Both the position numbers and the translations under genes were made by a program. Shown here one piece after another: positions 37,107 to 50,324 of a stretch of DNA of 64,000 nt. This stretch comes from Dugong dugon (taxonomy: Eukaryota; Chordata; Mammalia; Sirenia; Dugongidae), in NCBI GenBank assembly GCA_030035585.1, contig CM057469.1, forward strand, positions 22,190,501 through 22,254,500. Reading direction: 5' to 3'. Within the stretch, counting starts at the first letter, position 1. Each line of letters opens with the position of its first letter. The notes beneath the pieces were generated by a model. The model was not told the origin of the DNA, did no database searches, and saw nothing but the letters and a program-made list of their open reading frames with translations.

Positions 37107-38689
37107 CTATAAATAAAGGAAAAGAATTATGAAACCTAGTTTGCACTGCAACTAAAAACAAGAACAAAAATTCTAAAACAGTACACTATCTCCTTGATTT
37201 ACTTTCACTTGACATTTCTACCTTCCTTGAGTATCCTCCTTGTTTCTCCCTCCCTAGAAAAACCTAGTTCTGTAGAATAATGCACTGTTTGCTTTGGCAA
37301 GGTTTATACTTCCATGGTTTGTCTTTAAGCATTATGACTGTGTTTTTAGTCTTACTTACTGTTTACAAATCATTTTGTTCCTTGTATTTGCAAACTACCT
37401 CACATTCTTTAGTTATTCAGAACAACATTTGATACTAAAGGATGGACATACAAAGTAATAATAACAGTGGCAAAAGCATTGTATCCAGTAGATTTCCTTT
37501 TTCATTCAATAAGTATCTATTTTTCAAATATTATGTCCTGAGTACTATGCTAGGTGAGAATCACAGATTTGTTCCTCACAGAGAGCTCATTATGTATACG
37601 AGCTCTTATGACCTTGAGGCATGATAGTTGCTCCCAAGGTAAAGGCAAGTAGTTTAAGTAGATCAATGATGCAGTTTCTTCTGCATGCTCAAGTGGTCTT
37701 GGGAAATGTCTGGGAAACAGCTGCCCAGATGGAATGGATTCTGTGAAAAGGAGACAAAGTCGATCAGGGAGATCACTATAACTGTTAGTGATGGCCACCC
37801 ACAGACTTTCTTTCATCTGAAGAATTCAAAAAGGCTTTTCCCACCAAGGACTTATTTCTAGATGGGGAAAGAAAAATGCTATGAGGAAACCTGTGAGCAG
37901 CAGAAAAGAATACCCGTGGTTTCCTGGTCTTTCGGCCTCCGTCTTTAGTGGAAGTCACATGTTTAAAGTCCTCTTACCTTCTCTAAAAGTTTCATAATCC
38001 TCATAGATAGCTTCTGAATTTTTAAAATCTAACCTTTGATGCAGGAATTTTTATTAAAGACATTTACAGCTTGTATCACCTGAGTTCCAAAGACACCATG
38101 AAAATCCCTAACTGCATTTATTCTGTTTCAGATAGAGCCTAAATTATGGATTAACCTATTATAAGGTATTTTGAGTGACCAACGGCTAATTTTTAATAAA
38201 TTGTTCCTGTGACGTAACCTTCTAAATTACTTTTCTCCCAGAATGTGTCATGCCGTTTGTAATGCATACAATATTCAAAATTACTTTTATTCCTGTGTCT
38301 CAAATCTTAAAGTAATCAATTTTTTAAACTAATCTTTCCTCTCCAATTACATTATCTTAGAAGAAATACATGTGTGTCTGTGTGCTTGTGAGTATACATG
38401 TGTGTACTGTAAGTAAGAGTCAGTGAGTGAGTGTATGTGTGAAGTGACTCTGGAAATATGGTAATGCCACCTCACTTATTTCACACTATCTTGAACTATT
38501 TCAGTTGCGAAGGTCCTTATTTTTCTTCTCACATTATTTTTTAGATACCACCTTAGTTGTGTTTTATAGGAAATAAGATAAAAAATGAGAAGGAGGGAAA
38601 TAATGCACCAAGAGAAAAAGAGACTGAGAAAGTTTTCATACTTAAATGAGGCAAACTCATTTTCGTGTTTACATCATTTGTTGATAATA
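37107..38689. other. Unassigned WDR64 intron
   Basis: No exon or clear repeat. 38365-38450 is TG-rich. Confidence 0.4.
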
Positions 38690-38900
38690 ATAGCTATTGC
38701 CAGCATTTACTGAGTGCCTCCAATGATGCTAAGCATTTAATGTGTATTAACTCATTTTAAAAGCACTTCTTCCTTGTGAAGGAAGTTCTGTGTTTCTGGA
38801 TGAGGAACTAGGGCATAGAGATGTTAAGTAGCATGCACAGCTGATAAGTATTGGGACTAGGCTGGGAGCCAGGTTCCCCACCACTCTCTGAATCTCTCAC
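38690..38900 (-). mobile_element. MIR SINE
   Basis: GCCAGCATTTACTGAGTGCC, TGATGCTAAGCATTTAATGT, GATGAGGAACTAGGGCATAG. Confidence 0.8.
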
Positions 38901-39249
38901 TATGCCACCTCCAGGGTGCTGCTGGCCCTCTCCCCTCACAGAATCTGGCTGCCTGTGACTTCAACTTCTGAAAGACTCCCTGAGCTATAGATCACTAAAG
39001 GGATGAAAATTATTGTTGAGATTTTCATCACGTGATGAATATTTCAAATATGTTTTTATTTGTATGAAGCTTATCACTAGTTGGTAATGAACTAATAACT
39101 GGATTTTTAAAAAATTTATTTAACACCAAACATTCATCTTTGATTTTCACAGTGAAATCATGCTTTCCACTAACATCTCTTTTATTTAAAAAATGGAAGT
39201 TCAAAACTTATAAATTTAGAAAAAAAGGGACATTAAGAATAGCAATGCC
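38901..39249. other. Unassigned WDR64 intron
   Basis: Nothing recognised. Confidence 0.4.
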
Positions 39250-39460
39250 TTACATTTCTATAGGGATTTATTGCTGATAAAGTGCTTCCACATTTATTAT
39301 CTCATTTGACCTTCACTACAATCCTCTGAGAGAAAGAGGCCTGGTCCTATTGTCCTCATTTTACAGATGTGAAAAAAGAGGTATGAAAAGATATAAGTGG
39401 CTCATTAAGTTCTGTCTTTAAAGTCATAGTTAATAAAATGGAGGGATTAGAATTTGAGCC
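39250..39460 (-). mobile_element. MIR SINE
   Basis: AAGTGCTTCCACATTTATTA, ATCTCATTTGACCTTCACTA, CTCATTTTACAGATGTGAAA. Confidence 0.78.
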
Positions 39461-39581
39461 TTTTTTTTTAAACTACAAGTCCAAGGTTTTTGATGAGCCC
39501 TCATTATTTAGGATGATGACACAATCATTTTGTTTGTGAGTTTTTGTGATTTTATCTGAGAAAGTATCCCGTATCATCCTA

Positions 39582-40028
<447 letters not shown>

Positions 40029-40221
40029 TCATTTGTTAGGTTTGTTTAAAAAGAAAAGAAAAAGATAACAGCCAACTTTTTGCTAGAAAGCACTGAATTA
40101 CTTAAAAAGTAAAGTGGAATACAACCATAAAAAACAGCAACCATTGAATTTTAATTAGTACCAGAGACACTAATCTGAATACATAGTTTTCCAACTAACT
40201 GCTGTGCATGAATTCCCAGGT

Positions 40222-40223
<2 letters not shown>

Positions 40224-40262
<39 letters not shown>

Positions 40263-40271
40263 GCACACACC
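40224..40271. repeat. (CA)n microsatellite
   Basis: About 18 CA units, then GCACGCACACAC. Confidence 0.97.
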
Positions 40272-40479
40272 TGCACATTTCACAGAAAATGAGTTTTTTG
40301 TACATCTTTTGGAATCATTCCTATTTTGAGAGTGTCTGTATCTCCTAGGGATCCTTTCTTTGAACTGTTGCCATTACGGTTTACACAATCAAAATCTAAT
40401 ACTACGTCAGACTTTCCAGTATAAAAGAAAGTACTCTAATACTCTTGTTAAGGATCTTAAAAACAAAACAAAACAAAAA

Positions 40480-40925
40480 CCACTAGACACTTTATTTCGA
40501 TAGCACTTATTACCATCTGACATAGTATACATTTTACTTGTTTGTTTTTTTTAATTGTCTGTCTCTCCCCGTTAGAATGTAAACTCCATGAGATCGGGGA
40601 TTTTTGCTTGTTTTGTTCAACTGCTGCGTCCTCAGCACTTAGAACAGTGGTTGACTCACTTAGTAAACCAAAAACCAAACCAGTGGCCATCTAGTCCATT
40701 CCAACTCATGGCGACCCCATGTGTTACAGAGTAGAACTGCTCTGTAGGGTTTTCTTGGCTATAATCCTTATGGAAGCAGATCACCAGACCTTTTGTCTGT
40801 GGTGCCGCTGGGTGGGTTTGAATCAGTAACCTTTCAGTTAATAGCTGAGAGCAAACTGTTTGTGCCACCCAAGGACCTTGGTCCACATAGTAAACCTTAA
40901 TAAATATTTGTTGAATAAATGAACT
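40480..40925 (+). mobile_element. L2 LINE 3' end split by an AfroSINE
   Basis: TAGCACTTATTACCATCTGA, TTAGAATGTAAACTCCATGA, TTGTTCAACTGCTGCGTCCT, AGCACTTAGAACAGTGGTTG. After the SINE it resumes with AATAAATATTTGTTGAATAA at 40900-40919. Confidence 0.92.
40670..40883 (-). mobile_element. AfroSINE with target duplication inside L2
   Basis: Plus view: AAAAACCAAACCAGTGGCCA, CAACTCATGGCGACCCCATG, GCCGCTGGGTGGGTTTGAAT, TGCCACCCAAGGACC. The flanking repeats CACTTAGTAAACC (40657-40669) and CACATAGTAAACC (40884-40896) match at 12 of 13 positions. Confidence 0.93.
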
Positions 40926-41505
40926 ATACAGCTCATTTGCCATCTAGAAAAATGCTTTCAGAGTATTAACTCAGGATGCTAGCAACACTTCTCCCCTGCT
41001 CACCAGCCAGCCTCCTCAGCTAAGTGTGTGGTGACAGAAAGGACACCCCCCTTGTTTCTGTGTTTTGATGATAGTTGCCATGGCCAGAGGTGGGGCTCTG
41101 GTGAAGCCAATGGCTGTGCTAAGGAATGGTGAGGGCAAGGGAGGCTTACTTTATAAAGGACTGAAGTAAATTCAGGAGCTTTTTTAAGGAACACCGGATT
41201 CAAATCTGACTACACACTTCATCTCAGAATATGTGACGAAGAGCTGGAAGACAGAAGCAGATGCTAAAAGTTTGCCTTTCCTCTTCCTGTCCTTCTCCCT
41301 CCCTGGAGGGAAGAAAGGAAAGAAAACCCAAAGTGTCAATAGCAATAGTGGAAAGGAATAAGAAGGAATTCCTGGGTCCCAAGCACCACTTTAAAAATAA
41401 ATGACACATATAAACTAGGGGCATCCTAAACTGAGGCAACATCCCTGTGTAGCTGGCTGAACTCACAGTTTTAAAAGTGTACAGTTAAACTTCCCTAAGA
41501 TAAAC
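40926..41505. other. Unassigned WDR64 intron
   Basis: Nothing recognised. Confidence 0.4.
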
Positions 41506-41506
41506 G

Positions 41507-41640
41507 AGGAGGCCTAGTTGCCAAGTGGTTGAGAGCTCGGCTGCTAACCAAAATGTCAGCAGTCCGAATCCACAAGCTGCTCCTTGGAAACCCTATGGGG
41601 CAGTTCTACTCTGTCCTATTGAGTCACTATGAGTCGGAAT
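41507..41640 (+). mobile_element. AfroSINE (short type, tail lost)
   Basis: GAGGAGGCCTAGTTGCCAAG, GAGCTCGGCTGCTAACCAAA, CTATGGGGCAGTTCTACTCT, then ATGAGTCGGAATT, where the SINE breaks off. A GGAGCCCT head motif recurs at 41650-41657. Confidence 0.93.
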
Positions 41641-42196
<556 letters not shown>

Positions 42197-42337
42197 TTAG
42201 ATGATGTTGGCTACATTTCAAACCTGATTTGGATTAGTAGCATTGCTTTAAAAATGTCAGCGGGTTCCCAACACCAAGGGGAGGCAGTTCAATATATTCG
42301 ACAAACTGTATGCTGAGGAGGTTTTATTATGGAGCCA

Positions 42338-42527
42338 AATCCAAAACAAAACCTGTTGCCATCCAGTTGATTGCGACTCATGGCGACCAGATGTATGTAG
42401 AGTAGAACTGTTCCATAGGGTTTTCTAGCTTTTCCAGAAGCAGATCGCTAGGCTTCTGGGTTAGTAGTTGATGTTTAACCTTTTGGTTAGTAGTCAATTT
42501 GACCATTTGTGCCACCCAGGAACTCCA
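42338..42527 (-). mobile_element. AfroSINE
   Basis: AAAACCTGTTGCCATCCAGT, TGCGACTCATGGCGACCAGA, GTAGAACTGTTCCATAGGGT, TTGTGCCACCCAGGAACTCC. It lies about 200 bp upstream of exon B. Confidence 0.93.
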
Positions 42528-43064
42528 TTACTGAGCAGGCACTATTTTTTCTCCCAGTAGATGAACCCATGCACCAGGATGGTGATGGTGTCCTTGCTCA
42601 GACTAATAGGTCTATTAGGAGCTGGCACTTACCGGGAAATCAAATCAACCTTCAGGGCTTCTGCCAGGAATCTTGACATTGAATTTGTCCACTCTCAAAT
42701 GGCTAGTCATATCATTTTCCATTAAGTCTTTCTGGGCCAGACGTTTGCCCCTTTTGTGGGGGAGTTTGGAATTTAAGAGATTCTATAGTTTCTTTATTTA
42801 ACTTTCCAAGTCCTCCTCTCTAGACATTGCACGAGAATAAATTACTGTGAAAGAATAGCTTGAAAAAGAAAAATACTTTTTATTTGAGAATAAATTAACA
42901 AATTATATAACTCTGAGGACTTTGGAAAATAAGAAAGCTGTTCTTCAATTGTCTTATAATAAGCAAAAATACAGTTCTTAGAAATTAATGGAAATTATCA
43001 GTATTTCTCTTGTTGGAGAATTGAGACTAGTTGATGTTAATGAAGGAATGAACTAGTGGAGAGC
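42528..43064. other. Unassigned WDR64 intron
   Basis: Nothing recognised. Confidence 0.4.
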
Positions 43065-43210
43065 TTCTGAAACATTAATATGCATACAAACCACCTAAGA
43101 ATCATATTAAAATGCAGATTTTGATTCCATAGGTTTGAGGTGGGGTCTGAGAGTCTGCATTTCTAATACTGCCCCTGTTGCTCCTCTGACCACCCGTTGA
43201 GTATAAAGGA
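43065..43210 (-). mobile_element. MER20-like DNA transposon remnant
   Basis: CATACAAACCACCTAAGAAT, AAAATGCAGATTTTGATTCC, GTCTGCATTTCTAATACTGC: order as in MER20. Orientation is uncertain. Confidence 0.65.
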
Positions 43211-43397
43211 GCTAGGGACCCAATGACTCATATGAAAGTAAATCAAAACCAGCTACGTATCAATTTGCCCTAGTAGCATTTTGTTTATTTTCATGCTATG
43301 TGATGGCTTAGCATTTCTCCTTTAATCAGTTCCTTCACAAATGTGACTTCTTCCTTTACTCACCCTCACATCAAAACCCCACAACATATAATGATTC

Positions 43398-43601
43398 CAA
43401 ACTAAACTCATTGCCATCAAGTCGATTCTGACTCATAGCGACCCTATAGGACAGAGTAGAACTGCCCTATAAGGTTTCCAGGGCAGTAAATCTTTAGGGA
43501 AACAGACTGCCACATCTTTCTCCCATGGAACAGCTGGTGGGTTCGAACCTGAGACCTTTAGGTTAGCAGCCGAGTGCTTAATCACTGAACCACCAGGGCT
43601 G
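43398..43601 (-). mobile_element. AfroSINE, near-complete
   Basis: ATTGCCATCAAGTCGATTCT, AGAGTAGAACTGCCCTATAA, AACAGCTGGTGGGTTCGAAC, ACTGAACCACCAGGGCTGCT. Confidence 0.96.
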
Positions 43602-43959
43602 CTGGCTCTGCTATACAATGATTACCCAATCATTTCCTACAATTATATTTATGCTGCGGGAAGATCAGGATCATCAAGACTTTCTCTCTTATATCTCCCC
43701 TTCTTCCTTCCACCAGTAAAATCAGCACTAACAGCTTATTATCGTTTCAGAAATCACTGCTCATTTTTCCTGGGCACAAAATTGAGTAAAACCTCTGGAT
43801 TTAATATCTAATTTCCTCTGAAGGATTGAGAAAAGAGAAACAAAAGTATCTTTAATAGATACATGTGTAGTGGACAAGAATCTTTTGTCACTACAATTTC
43901 CTCTTCGTCCCTCATTGATACATGATCCAGTTAAAAGTGATACATTGATCTGCACCTTA

Positions 43960-44015
43960 AAACCAAAAAAACAACCATTGCTGTTGAGTAGATTCCAACT
44001 CCTAGGGACCCCACA
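43960..44015 (-). mobile_element. AfroSINE 3' fragment
   Basis: ACAACCATTGCTGTTGAGTA, GATTCCAACTCCTAGGGACC; only the tail end is present. Confidence 0.8.
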
Positions 44016-44034
44016 GTAGCCCTTTATGGCAAAG

Positions 44035-44265
44035 AGATTGTGTTGTGGAGTCAGACAGGCCAGGGTTTGAGTTCAGGCTCTACAACCAATTGGTACTCAG
44101 ACTCCTTAAATCCCAACTTCTTCATCAGTGAAATCAGTTGAGTAGGACAAACTTCTGAGTTTTTCTCCCAATGAGGTTTAAATGAGATAATGCATGTAAA
44201 GCATTTTTCACTGTACCAGGCACACATATGTGCCTGACATATATCAAAAAATATTAGCTATTATT
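44035..44265 (+). mobile_element. MIR SINE
   Basis: GTGGAGTCAGACAGGCCAGG, TTTGAGTTCAGGCTCTACAA, GAGATAATGCATGTAAAGCA. Confidence 0.85.
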
Positions 44266-45441
44266 ATCAGTAGAAAGCTTAGATTAAGAAAGCTTCATGG
44301 AAGAAGGAAAAAAGTCATAAATTATATCAAGGTAACAACCACTAATGAGGAAATGAGGCTCTTTTTAGGGGTGGTACTTTAAAACCTTCAGTCACACTTG
44401 GAGATGTAACTGGTTTTTCTGATAAGAAAGACTAATAAGGTGGACACTGTGATAAGCTGATGGTATATGGAACCTAACTGGGAAGGATTCATATGACCCT
44501 TACAGCAAACCAGAACTGAAATGGAAATTCCCTCTCTTGCACCTTGTACTCCATCAGTTCCCTGCTGCCTTTACTTCCTTTCTTATCCAGTTCACAGTCT
44601 ATGGTCTGTCAGTTCACCTCAATTACACATTTCCACAATTCCTATTCAATTACACCATTGCCCTTCCAGGCGTTGGCCTGGCAAGAAACCCCACTGCTGG
44701 ATGAATCTAATTGCCAGTGTTCCTTGCACCCACGCCACTGTGGCTGACCAGATGGGACCACTAATCACTTATGAGATCTAGCCTCCTGGGACTTCAATGC
44801 CACCTGGCCTCATTCCATCCTTCCCTCAATGAGTCTCTTTCATTGTCTTCAGAAACAACTTCAAATCTCCTCCATGCTCACCAAACATGTGACTCCACCT
44901 CCTTATTACTCTTAGCAGATGAGGACCGCCCCTCCTACTTCACAGGAAAATGGAAGCCACCAGACAAGAACTTCCTCAGCTTCTTGCCACTCTACTTATA
45001 AACCAACCTGTTCTTGGAATCATTCTTTCTTCCTTCCTTCTCATTTGAAGGAAGATATGTTTTTTCTTCCCAAGGCCAAACCCTCCACCTGTTCTCTGTA
45101 TCCCATCCCCTTCTGCCTCTTCAGAGTTTATTTCCTCTTTCCCCAGTATCTTCAATCTCTCCTTTCTACTTCAGCATTCAGACATATTTAAATCTCTTCC
45201 ATCTTAAAAAAAAAAAAAAAATACAACAAATAAACCAGCCCTCCAAAGTCAATTATAGGTAATAACCTTTAGTCTCTTTCTTGCATTTCTCTTCTCTTCT
45301 TCAGGTTTCCTCTCCAATTGTTGTCCCTCCTTACATTACTGCTGTGTTTGGATTCCTCTTATAACTACTTTTTGTTATCTACTAGTTGTAATAGCAGACA
45401 CACTTTTTTTGAACTTTGGCATTTTCCCCCCTATATTAGTT
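44266..45441. other. Unassigned pyrimidine-rich intron
   Basis: 44500-45380 is strongly C/T-rich on plus, with an A run at 45206-45221. Open frames here look like composition effects. It may be a decayed LINE. Confidence 0.4.
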
Positions 45442-45643
45442 TTCTGGATGGTGTAAATGGTTAACAGGCTTGGCCCATAACTGGAAGATTGGAGGTTCAG
45501 GTCCACATGAGGGCCATTCATAAACAAGGCCTGGCGATCTACTTCTGAAAAATCAGCTAATGAGAACCTTATGGAGCACAGTTCAACTCTTACACACGTG
45601 GTGTTGCCATGAGTCAGAATCAACTCCATGGCAACTGGTTTTA
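45442..45643 (+). mobile_element. AfroSINE (long, diverged type)
   Basis: GATGGTGTAAATGGTTAACA, AAACAAGGCCTGGCGATCTA, GTGTTGCCATGAGTCAGAAT, GGCAACTGGTTTTA. Confidence 0.92.
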
Positions 45644-46195
45644 TTAGTTTTCTATTGCTTCCAAAACAAATGATCACAAACATAATGATTTAAAACATTA
45701 CCCACTTATTAGCTCACAGTTCTGTAGGCTGAAAGTCCAACATGGGTCTCACTGGGTTAAAATCAAGGTGTTGGTAGAGATGTGTTCCTTAATGGAGACT
45801 GTAGAAATAAATCTACATCCAAGCTTATTTAGATTGTTGGCCTGAGGTCCCTCTTGCCTTGCTGGCTAACAGCTGGGGGCCACCTTTAGTTCCCAGAGGC
45901 CTCTCTTCAGTCCTAGTACGTGGGCTTCTACATCACAGAGCCAGCAATGGAGTTACAAATCCTTTTCAAGCTTAGAATCTCTGTTCAGCCTTCCTTTTTT
46001 ATTTTTAAGGGCTAATGTGGTTACATTGGGCCCACCCAGATAATTCAGGATAATCTCCCTATTTTAAGATCAGCTGATTAGTAACCTTAATTACATCTGC
46101 AAAGTCCTTCACAACAGTACCTAAATTAGTACTTGAATAGCCAGAGGATGGGAATCTTGGGAGGGGCGTGTTAAGAATTCTGCTTGTCACACCTT
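45644..46195 (-). mobile_element. MaLR/ERVL-type LTR
   Basis: TTAGTTTTCTATTGCTTCCA, AGCTCACAGTTCTGTAGGCT, GGTCTCACTGGGTTAAAATC, TAATCTCCCTATTTTAAGAT, CATCTGCAAAGTCCTTCACA. An MLT/MST-like LTR in reverse orientation. Confidence 0.7.
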
Positions 46196-46589
46196 CATTT
46201 TCTAAACACAATTCAGTACAACCTAAATTACCTTGTACAAAATACAACAACAAAAATGATTAAGTACTGGTAATCAATTTAACCTCAGATACTATCAAGA
46301 AATAATTTTTAGATAATAATGTGAAATGACAATAGGAATGATGATTATTTCTATGCTAATGAATTCCAGTGTTTCTCAGGGGTGGGAGAACTCCACACCA
46401 TGTATGCTGTCTTCTAATTTAATGCCCTATATTCTATGACACCTTTAGTCAAAGAGCAATTCACGGTCATTTAACTTGGTTTGTAATTTGGATAAATTTT
46501 GGTGGCAATAGTGACAATGTATCCGTTAAGCATCTAGAAACAGATGTGGGAAGAACCTGAGGAGCAGGGTCATCTGTGAGGCAGTGTGG
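46196..46589. other. Unassigned WDR64 intron
   Basis: Nothing recognised. Confidence 0.4.
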
Positions 46590-46815
46590 GGTGCTTTAGA
46601 ACCTGGGTGTGGGTTCAGATCCTGGTTCTACTGCTCACTAGTCACATGACCTCAGGCAAGTTCCTTAGTGTCTCTATGTCTGTTTTCCTCATCTGTAAAA
46701 TAAGGATACTCACTAATAACCCCTCCCTCATGCCTTATTGTAAGGATTAAATGAGGAAATGAATGTAAAGTACTTAGACTGCACCAGATAGGAGCTCCGT
46801 AAATGTCAACATTTG
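46590..46815 (+). mobile_element. MIR SINE, well preserved
   Basis: TTCAGATCCTGGTTCTACTG, CATGACCTCAGGCAAGTTCC, TTTTCCTCATCTGTAAAATA, AGGATTAAATGAGGAAATGA. Confidence 0.92.
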
Positions 46816-47641
46816 AGTAATTATTATTTCCAGTTGCGTGAGTGGCAGTACAGTAAACAGGTGTCCTCCTTGCTAGTTCAAAACTGTCCCCTGGGTGCCT
46901 TTCCTGCCTGCCCAGACAATCCGTCAGCCATGTACTTTATTATGAAATGTCTCATACAGTCCCATCTACACGTCGCTGCGCATCATCATGTAGGACATCT
47001 GCTCTTGTGGAAATGATGGTTTTTGCTACTTTTACATGTAAATAACACAATGCTTACCATACATAACTTCCAAATGATAGTAAAAACATCAAAATACTAA
47101 AATTTCTTGAGGAAAAATTTAAAAAGAGATTATACCAGTTAAATTCTTTCGGAAGAAACAACTAAAACTTTACATTTGGAAAAGAAATGTTACAAGCAAA
47201 TACTGTTTTCAAAGAGCAGAAAATATCTCCTTTTCCGGTGGTGCAATGTAGCCTCAAGAAACTCAAATTTCCCTTTCAACATTTTAAAGTTCAGTCTAGC
47301 AATTGTACATTTGACATGTTTGGAGTAATTTATGACTTAATGATATATTAGAGTATGGATATTCTTTTAGATATGTCATTTAAAGGGTTTGCTCTCTATT
47401 TAAGTGATTCGTTTTTAAAATGCCATTTTTATTTTCTGATTATATAAGGGACACATGTTCACTGTGGAAAATTTGGAAAAAATGAAATGCAGGGAAGAAA
47501 ATAAAAACCTGTATGCAAATAACTTTTTAGCCTGTCTTGATTTTTTTTTACTGAAGTGAACAAATATAACTTTAGATTTGTAATAATTCCCTTTTTTTTG
47601 GAACACAATTATAGGCATTCCATATGGTGTTGCATGCCTGT
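46816..47641. other. Unassigned WDR64 intron
   Basis: Nothing recognised; T-rich near 47540-47600. Confidence 0.4.
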
Positions 47642-47706
47642 CTGTTATGGATTGAATTTTTTTCCCCGAAAAATATGTGTTGTAATTCCTAATTTCTATG
47701 CCTGTT

Positions 47707-47850
47707 GTGCACCCCTGGTGGCATAGTGGTTAAGAGCTTGGCTGCTAACTTGACAGTTCGAATCCACCAGCTACTCCTTGGAAACCCTACAGGGCAGTTC
47801 TACTCTACCCTATAGGGTCGCTATGAGTTGGAATCATCTCGACGGCAACA
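47707..47850 (+). mobile_element. AfroSINE (short type)
   Basis: CACCCCTGGTGGCATAGTGG, AGTTCGAATCCACCAGCTAC, GGTCGCTATGAGTTGGAATC, TCGACGGCAACA. Confidence 0.96.
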
Positions 47851-47859
47851 TGTATGCCT

Positions 47860-48082
47860 GTGGTGGAACCCTCGTAACACAGCGATTAAGCGCTTGGCTG
47901 CTAATTTAAAGCTTACTTGTTTGAACGCACCAGCCCTGGTTCGAACCCACCAGCCCTCCTCAGAAGAAAGATATGACAGTCTACTTTCCTAAATATTTAC
48001 CGCCTTGGAAACCCTATGGGGCAGTCCTACTGTGTCCTATAGGGTCACTATAGTTGGAACCAACTTGATGACAACAGGTGTT
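47860..48082 (+). mobile_element. AfroSINE with internal duplication
   Basis: GGTGGAACCCTCGTAACACA, GAACGCACCAGCCCTGGTTC, GAACCCACCAGCCCTCCTCA, GGTCACTATAGTTGGAACCA. A ~20-bp B-box segment (CACCAGCCC...) is duplicated in tandem. Confidence 0.92.
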
Positions 48083-48200
48083 TGTTGCTGTTGTTTTGTT
48101 TTATGCCTGTGGTTATATCCCATTTGAGAATGGATGTCTTTATTATGTTAATGAGGCAGGATTGTAGGAAAAGTAGGTAGTGTCTGGGCCAGACTCTTCC

Positions 48201-48824
48201 ACTGACTGGCTTTTTAGACTTAAACACATTTCTTTGGATCTCTTTACATATAACTTTTTCCATTATAAATTGAAGGGGCCAGCTTAGATGATTTCTAGTT
48301 GAGTTCTAAGGTTTCATTATTTCATAAATCTCAAATTCTCCAAGTGCATTTGCGTCTAAAGCCTAGAGGGAAAAAAGTACAACATTTTATGGCCTTGTAA
48401 TGACAAAGAGATTTCTATTCAGAATCGGATTTGTATGTTTGTGCCTGAGTATAAAATAATAAATCTAGTTCTCTTAAATATTATCTGATAAATCCAGGTA
48501 ATCCACACTGGAATGAAGTTGATCTTCCAGCACTGAATTTCCATTTTATGGCTGGTAAATCTGAAGCCCGAAAAGTTAGGTCACACAGCTTGAAATACCT
48601 CTTTGGAGCATCGTGAGAAAAAATGACAGAGCAATCAAAGCAGAACCTTCCTGTACCACTTTCTCAGACCTCAAGAGAATCTTCATATACATGCAGTGTG
48701 CTAAAAGCTGGTCATTTTTTCCATTAAACGTGCATATGATTTATAGAACCCAAGGGTATAACAGGCAGGATAATGTCATATGAAATTACTGGATGGAGAA
48801 TGAAAAAAAAAAATCTCAGCTTTA
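48201..48824. other. Unassigned WDR64 intron
   Basis: Nothing recognised. Confidence 0.4.
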
Positions 48825-48960
48825 GGACCAAAACTGATGTTCTCTGTGGCTTTATATGAGTCAATTAACCTTTCTGTGTTTTATTTTCCTCATCTTTATT
48901 ATTGCAGTAACATTATCCTTCATAATCCACACCATGAGGCTATCGGGAAGATTAAAAGAG
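48825..48960 (+). mobile_element. MIR fragment
   Basis: TTATATGAGTCAATTAACCT, TCTGTGTTTTATTTTCCTCA, GGGAAGATTAAAAGAGAACA. Confidence 0.6.
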
Positions 48961-49384
48961 AACATGAGAGGGGGATGTTAGCAAAAACAAAGAAGACATT
49001 TTACAAATGGAAAGAGATTATGATGTTCTGAATGGAAGGGAAAGAGAGAAGAAAAAAGGGAGGGAGGAGATGAGGGAGGCAAGGAGGCTCTATTTCCTCA
49101 TCTACATGGTAAAAACAAAAATCTAGATTTACTTTAGATTAGTATTTCAATACATTCAGAAGCCAAATTCTCAGTTAATGTAGAATTCCATTTGAAAAGA
49201 TTTACCAGAGTACTGAATCTCATTTCTTGGCATTTTGGGGACATCTTTAGAGCACAATTTTACTGGCTCTGCGTATTTAATAGAATATGAAGAGACTGCT
49301 GTAATTTCCTGACGTGCATAAATTATTTGATATTAACATGAATTAATTTGTGTATACACATTTTCACATTTATAGTAGTCCAAA
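48961..49384. other. Unassigned WDR64 intron
   Basis: Purine-rich at 49030-49090; nothing else recognised. Confidence 0.4.
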
Positions 49385-49700
49385 TCTGTCTTGGAAGAAG
49401 TATGACCAGAATGCTCCTTGGAAGCAAGGATGGCGAGACAACGTCTCACATAGTTTGAACATGTTATCAGGAGGATCACTCCCTGGAGAAGGACATCATG
49501 CTTGGTAAAGCAGAGGGTCAGCGAAAAAGAGGAAGACCCTCAATGAGATGGACTGACACAGTGGCTGCAACAATGGGCTCAAGATTAACAAAGATTGTGA
49601 GGATGGCACAGGCCCAGGCAGCGTTTTGTTCTGTTGTACACAGGGTGGCTATGAGTTGGAACCAACTCATTGGGTACCTAACAACAACAACAAAACTATT
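49385..49700 (+). mobile_element. RTE LINE 3' end
   Basis: CTTGGAAGAAGTATGACCAG, GAGAAGGACATCATGCTTGG, TGGACTGACACAGTGGCTGC, tail GGGTACCTAACAACAACAAC. One frame reads MLGKAEGQRKRGRPSMRWTD, but upstream frames are broken. Confidence 0.93.
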
Positions 49701-49734
49701 GCATTAGAAATTCAAGCATATAACTATCGCATGT

Positions 49735-49936
49735 GAGCCCTGGGGGCACAACGGTTAGGAACTTCACTGGTAACCTACATTGGCAGTTCAAACCCACCCA
49801 GCGGCTCCATGGGAGAAAGACCTGGCAATATGTCCTGTAAAGATTACAGCCTAGAAAATCCTATTGGGCGGTTCTGCTCTGTCACATGGGATCGCTGTGA
49901 GTCAAAACTGATTCTACAGCACCTGACAACAACATG
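49735..49936 (+). mobile_element. AfroSINE with RTE-like tail
   Basis: GAGCCCTGGGGGCACAACGG, CAGCGGCTCCATGGGAGAAA, GATCGCTGTGAGTCAAAACT, tail CAGCACCTGACAACAACA. Confidence 0.94.
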
Positions 49937-50324
49937 TGCAAAATATTCAAAAGAAAATATAAAACAGTGAGAATATATGGTTGTCAAAATCATAGCTATT
50001 CAAAATTTAGTGATGTAGCATTGCAGTCCCAATATATGGGAGAATATCCAGATGGTTAATACCATATGAAACAGCCTAGAACCTGGAGAAAAACCACACT
50101 CATTTTGCACACTTACATGATTTAGGGAAAAATAGCCATTTCTGTGTTGCTGCAACATCACTGGCTGCTTCACTGTTCATTGATTTCTCAGCTTCTTTTT
50201 ATCTTTGGGTGGTTAAAAGCTTTTATTAACAAATACATATACACTTGCCTTCTATTGTATTAAATCAGTAGGTTAAAAAAACAAACAACCACACTTCTAC
50301 TTGCAGTACTGGGACCAGCTTCTA
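49937..50324. other. Unassigned WDR64 intron
   Basis: Nothing recognised. Confidence 0.4.

Larger units (their letters stand above)
47642..48180 (+). mobile_element. MaLR LTR 5' part, split by two AfroSINEs
   Basis: TCTGTTATGGATTGAATTTT opens the LTR. After two SINEs it resumes GCCTGTGGTTATATCCCATT and TTATTATGTTAATGAGGCAG. Same family as the 30-32 kb provirus, opposite orientation, 3'-truncated. Confidence 0.85.

Noticed and set aside
44521-45262. Overlapping open frames in a C/T-rich region
   Set aside because: Base composition lowers stop frequency; no domain or splice pattern seen.
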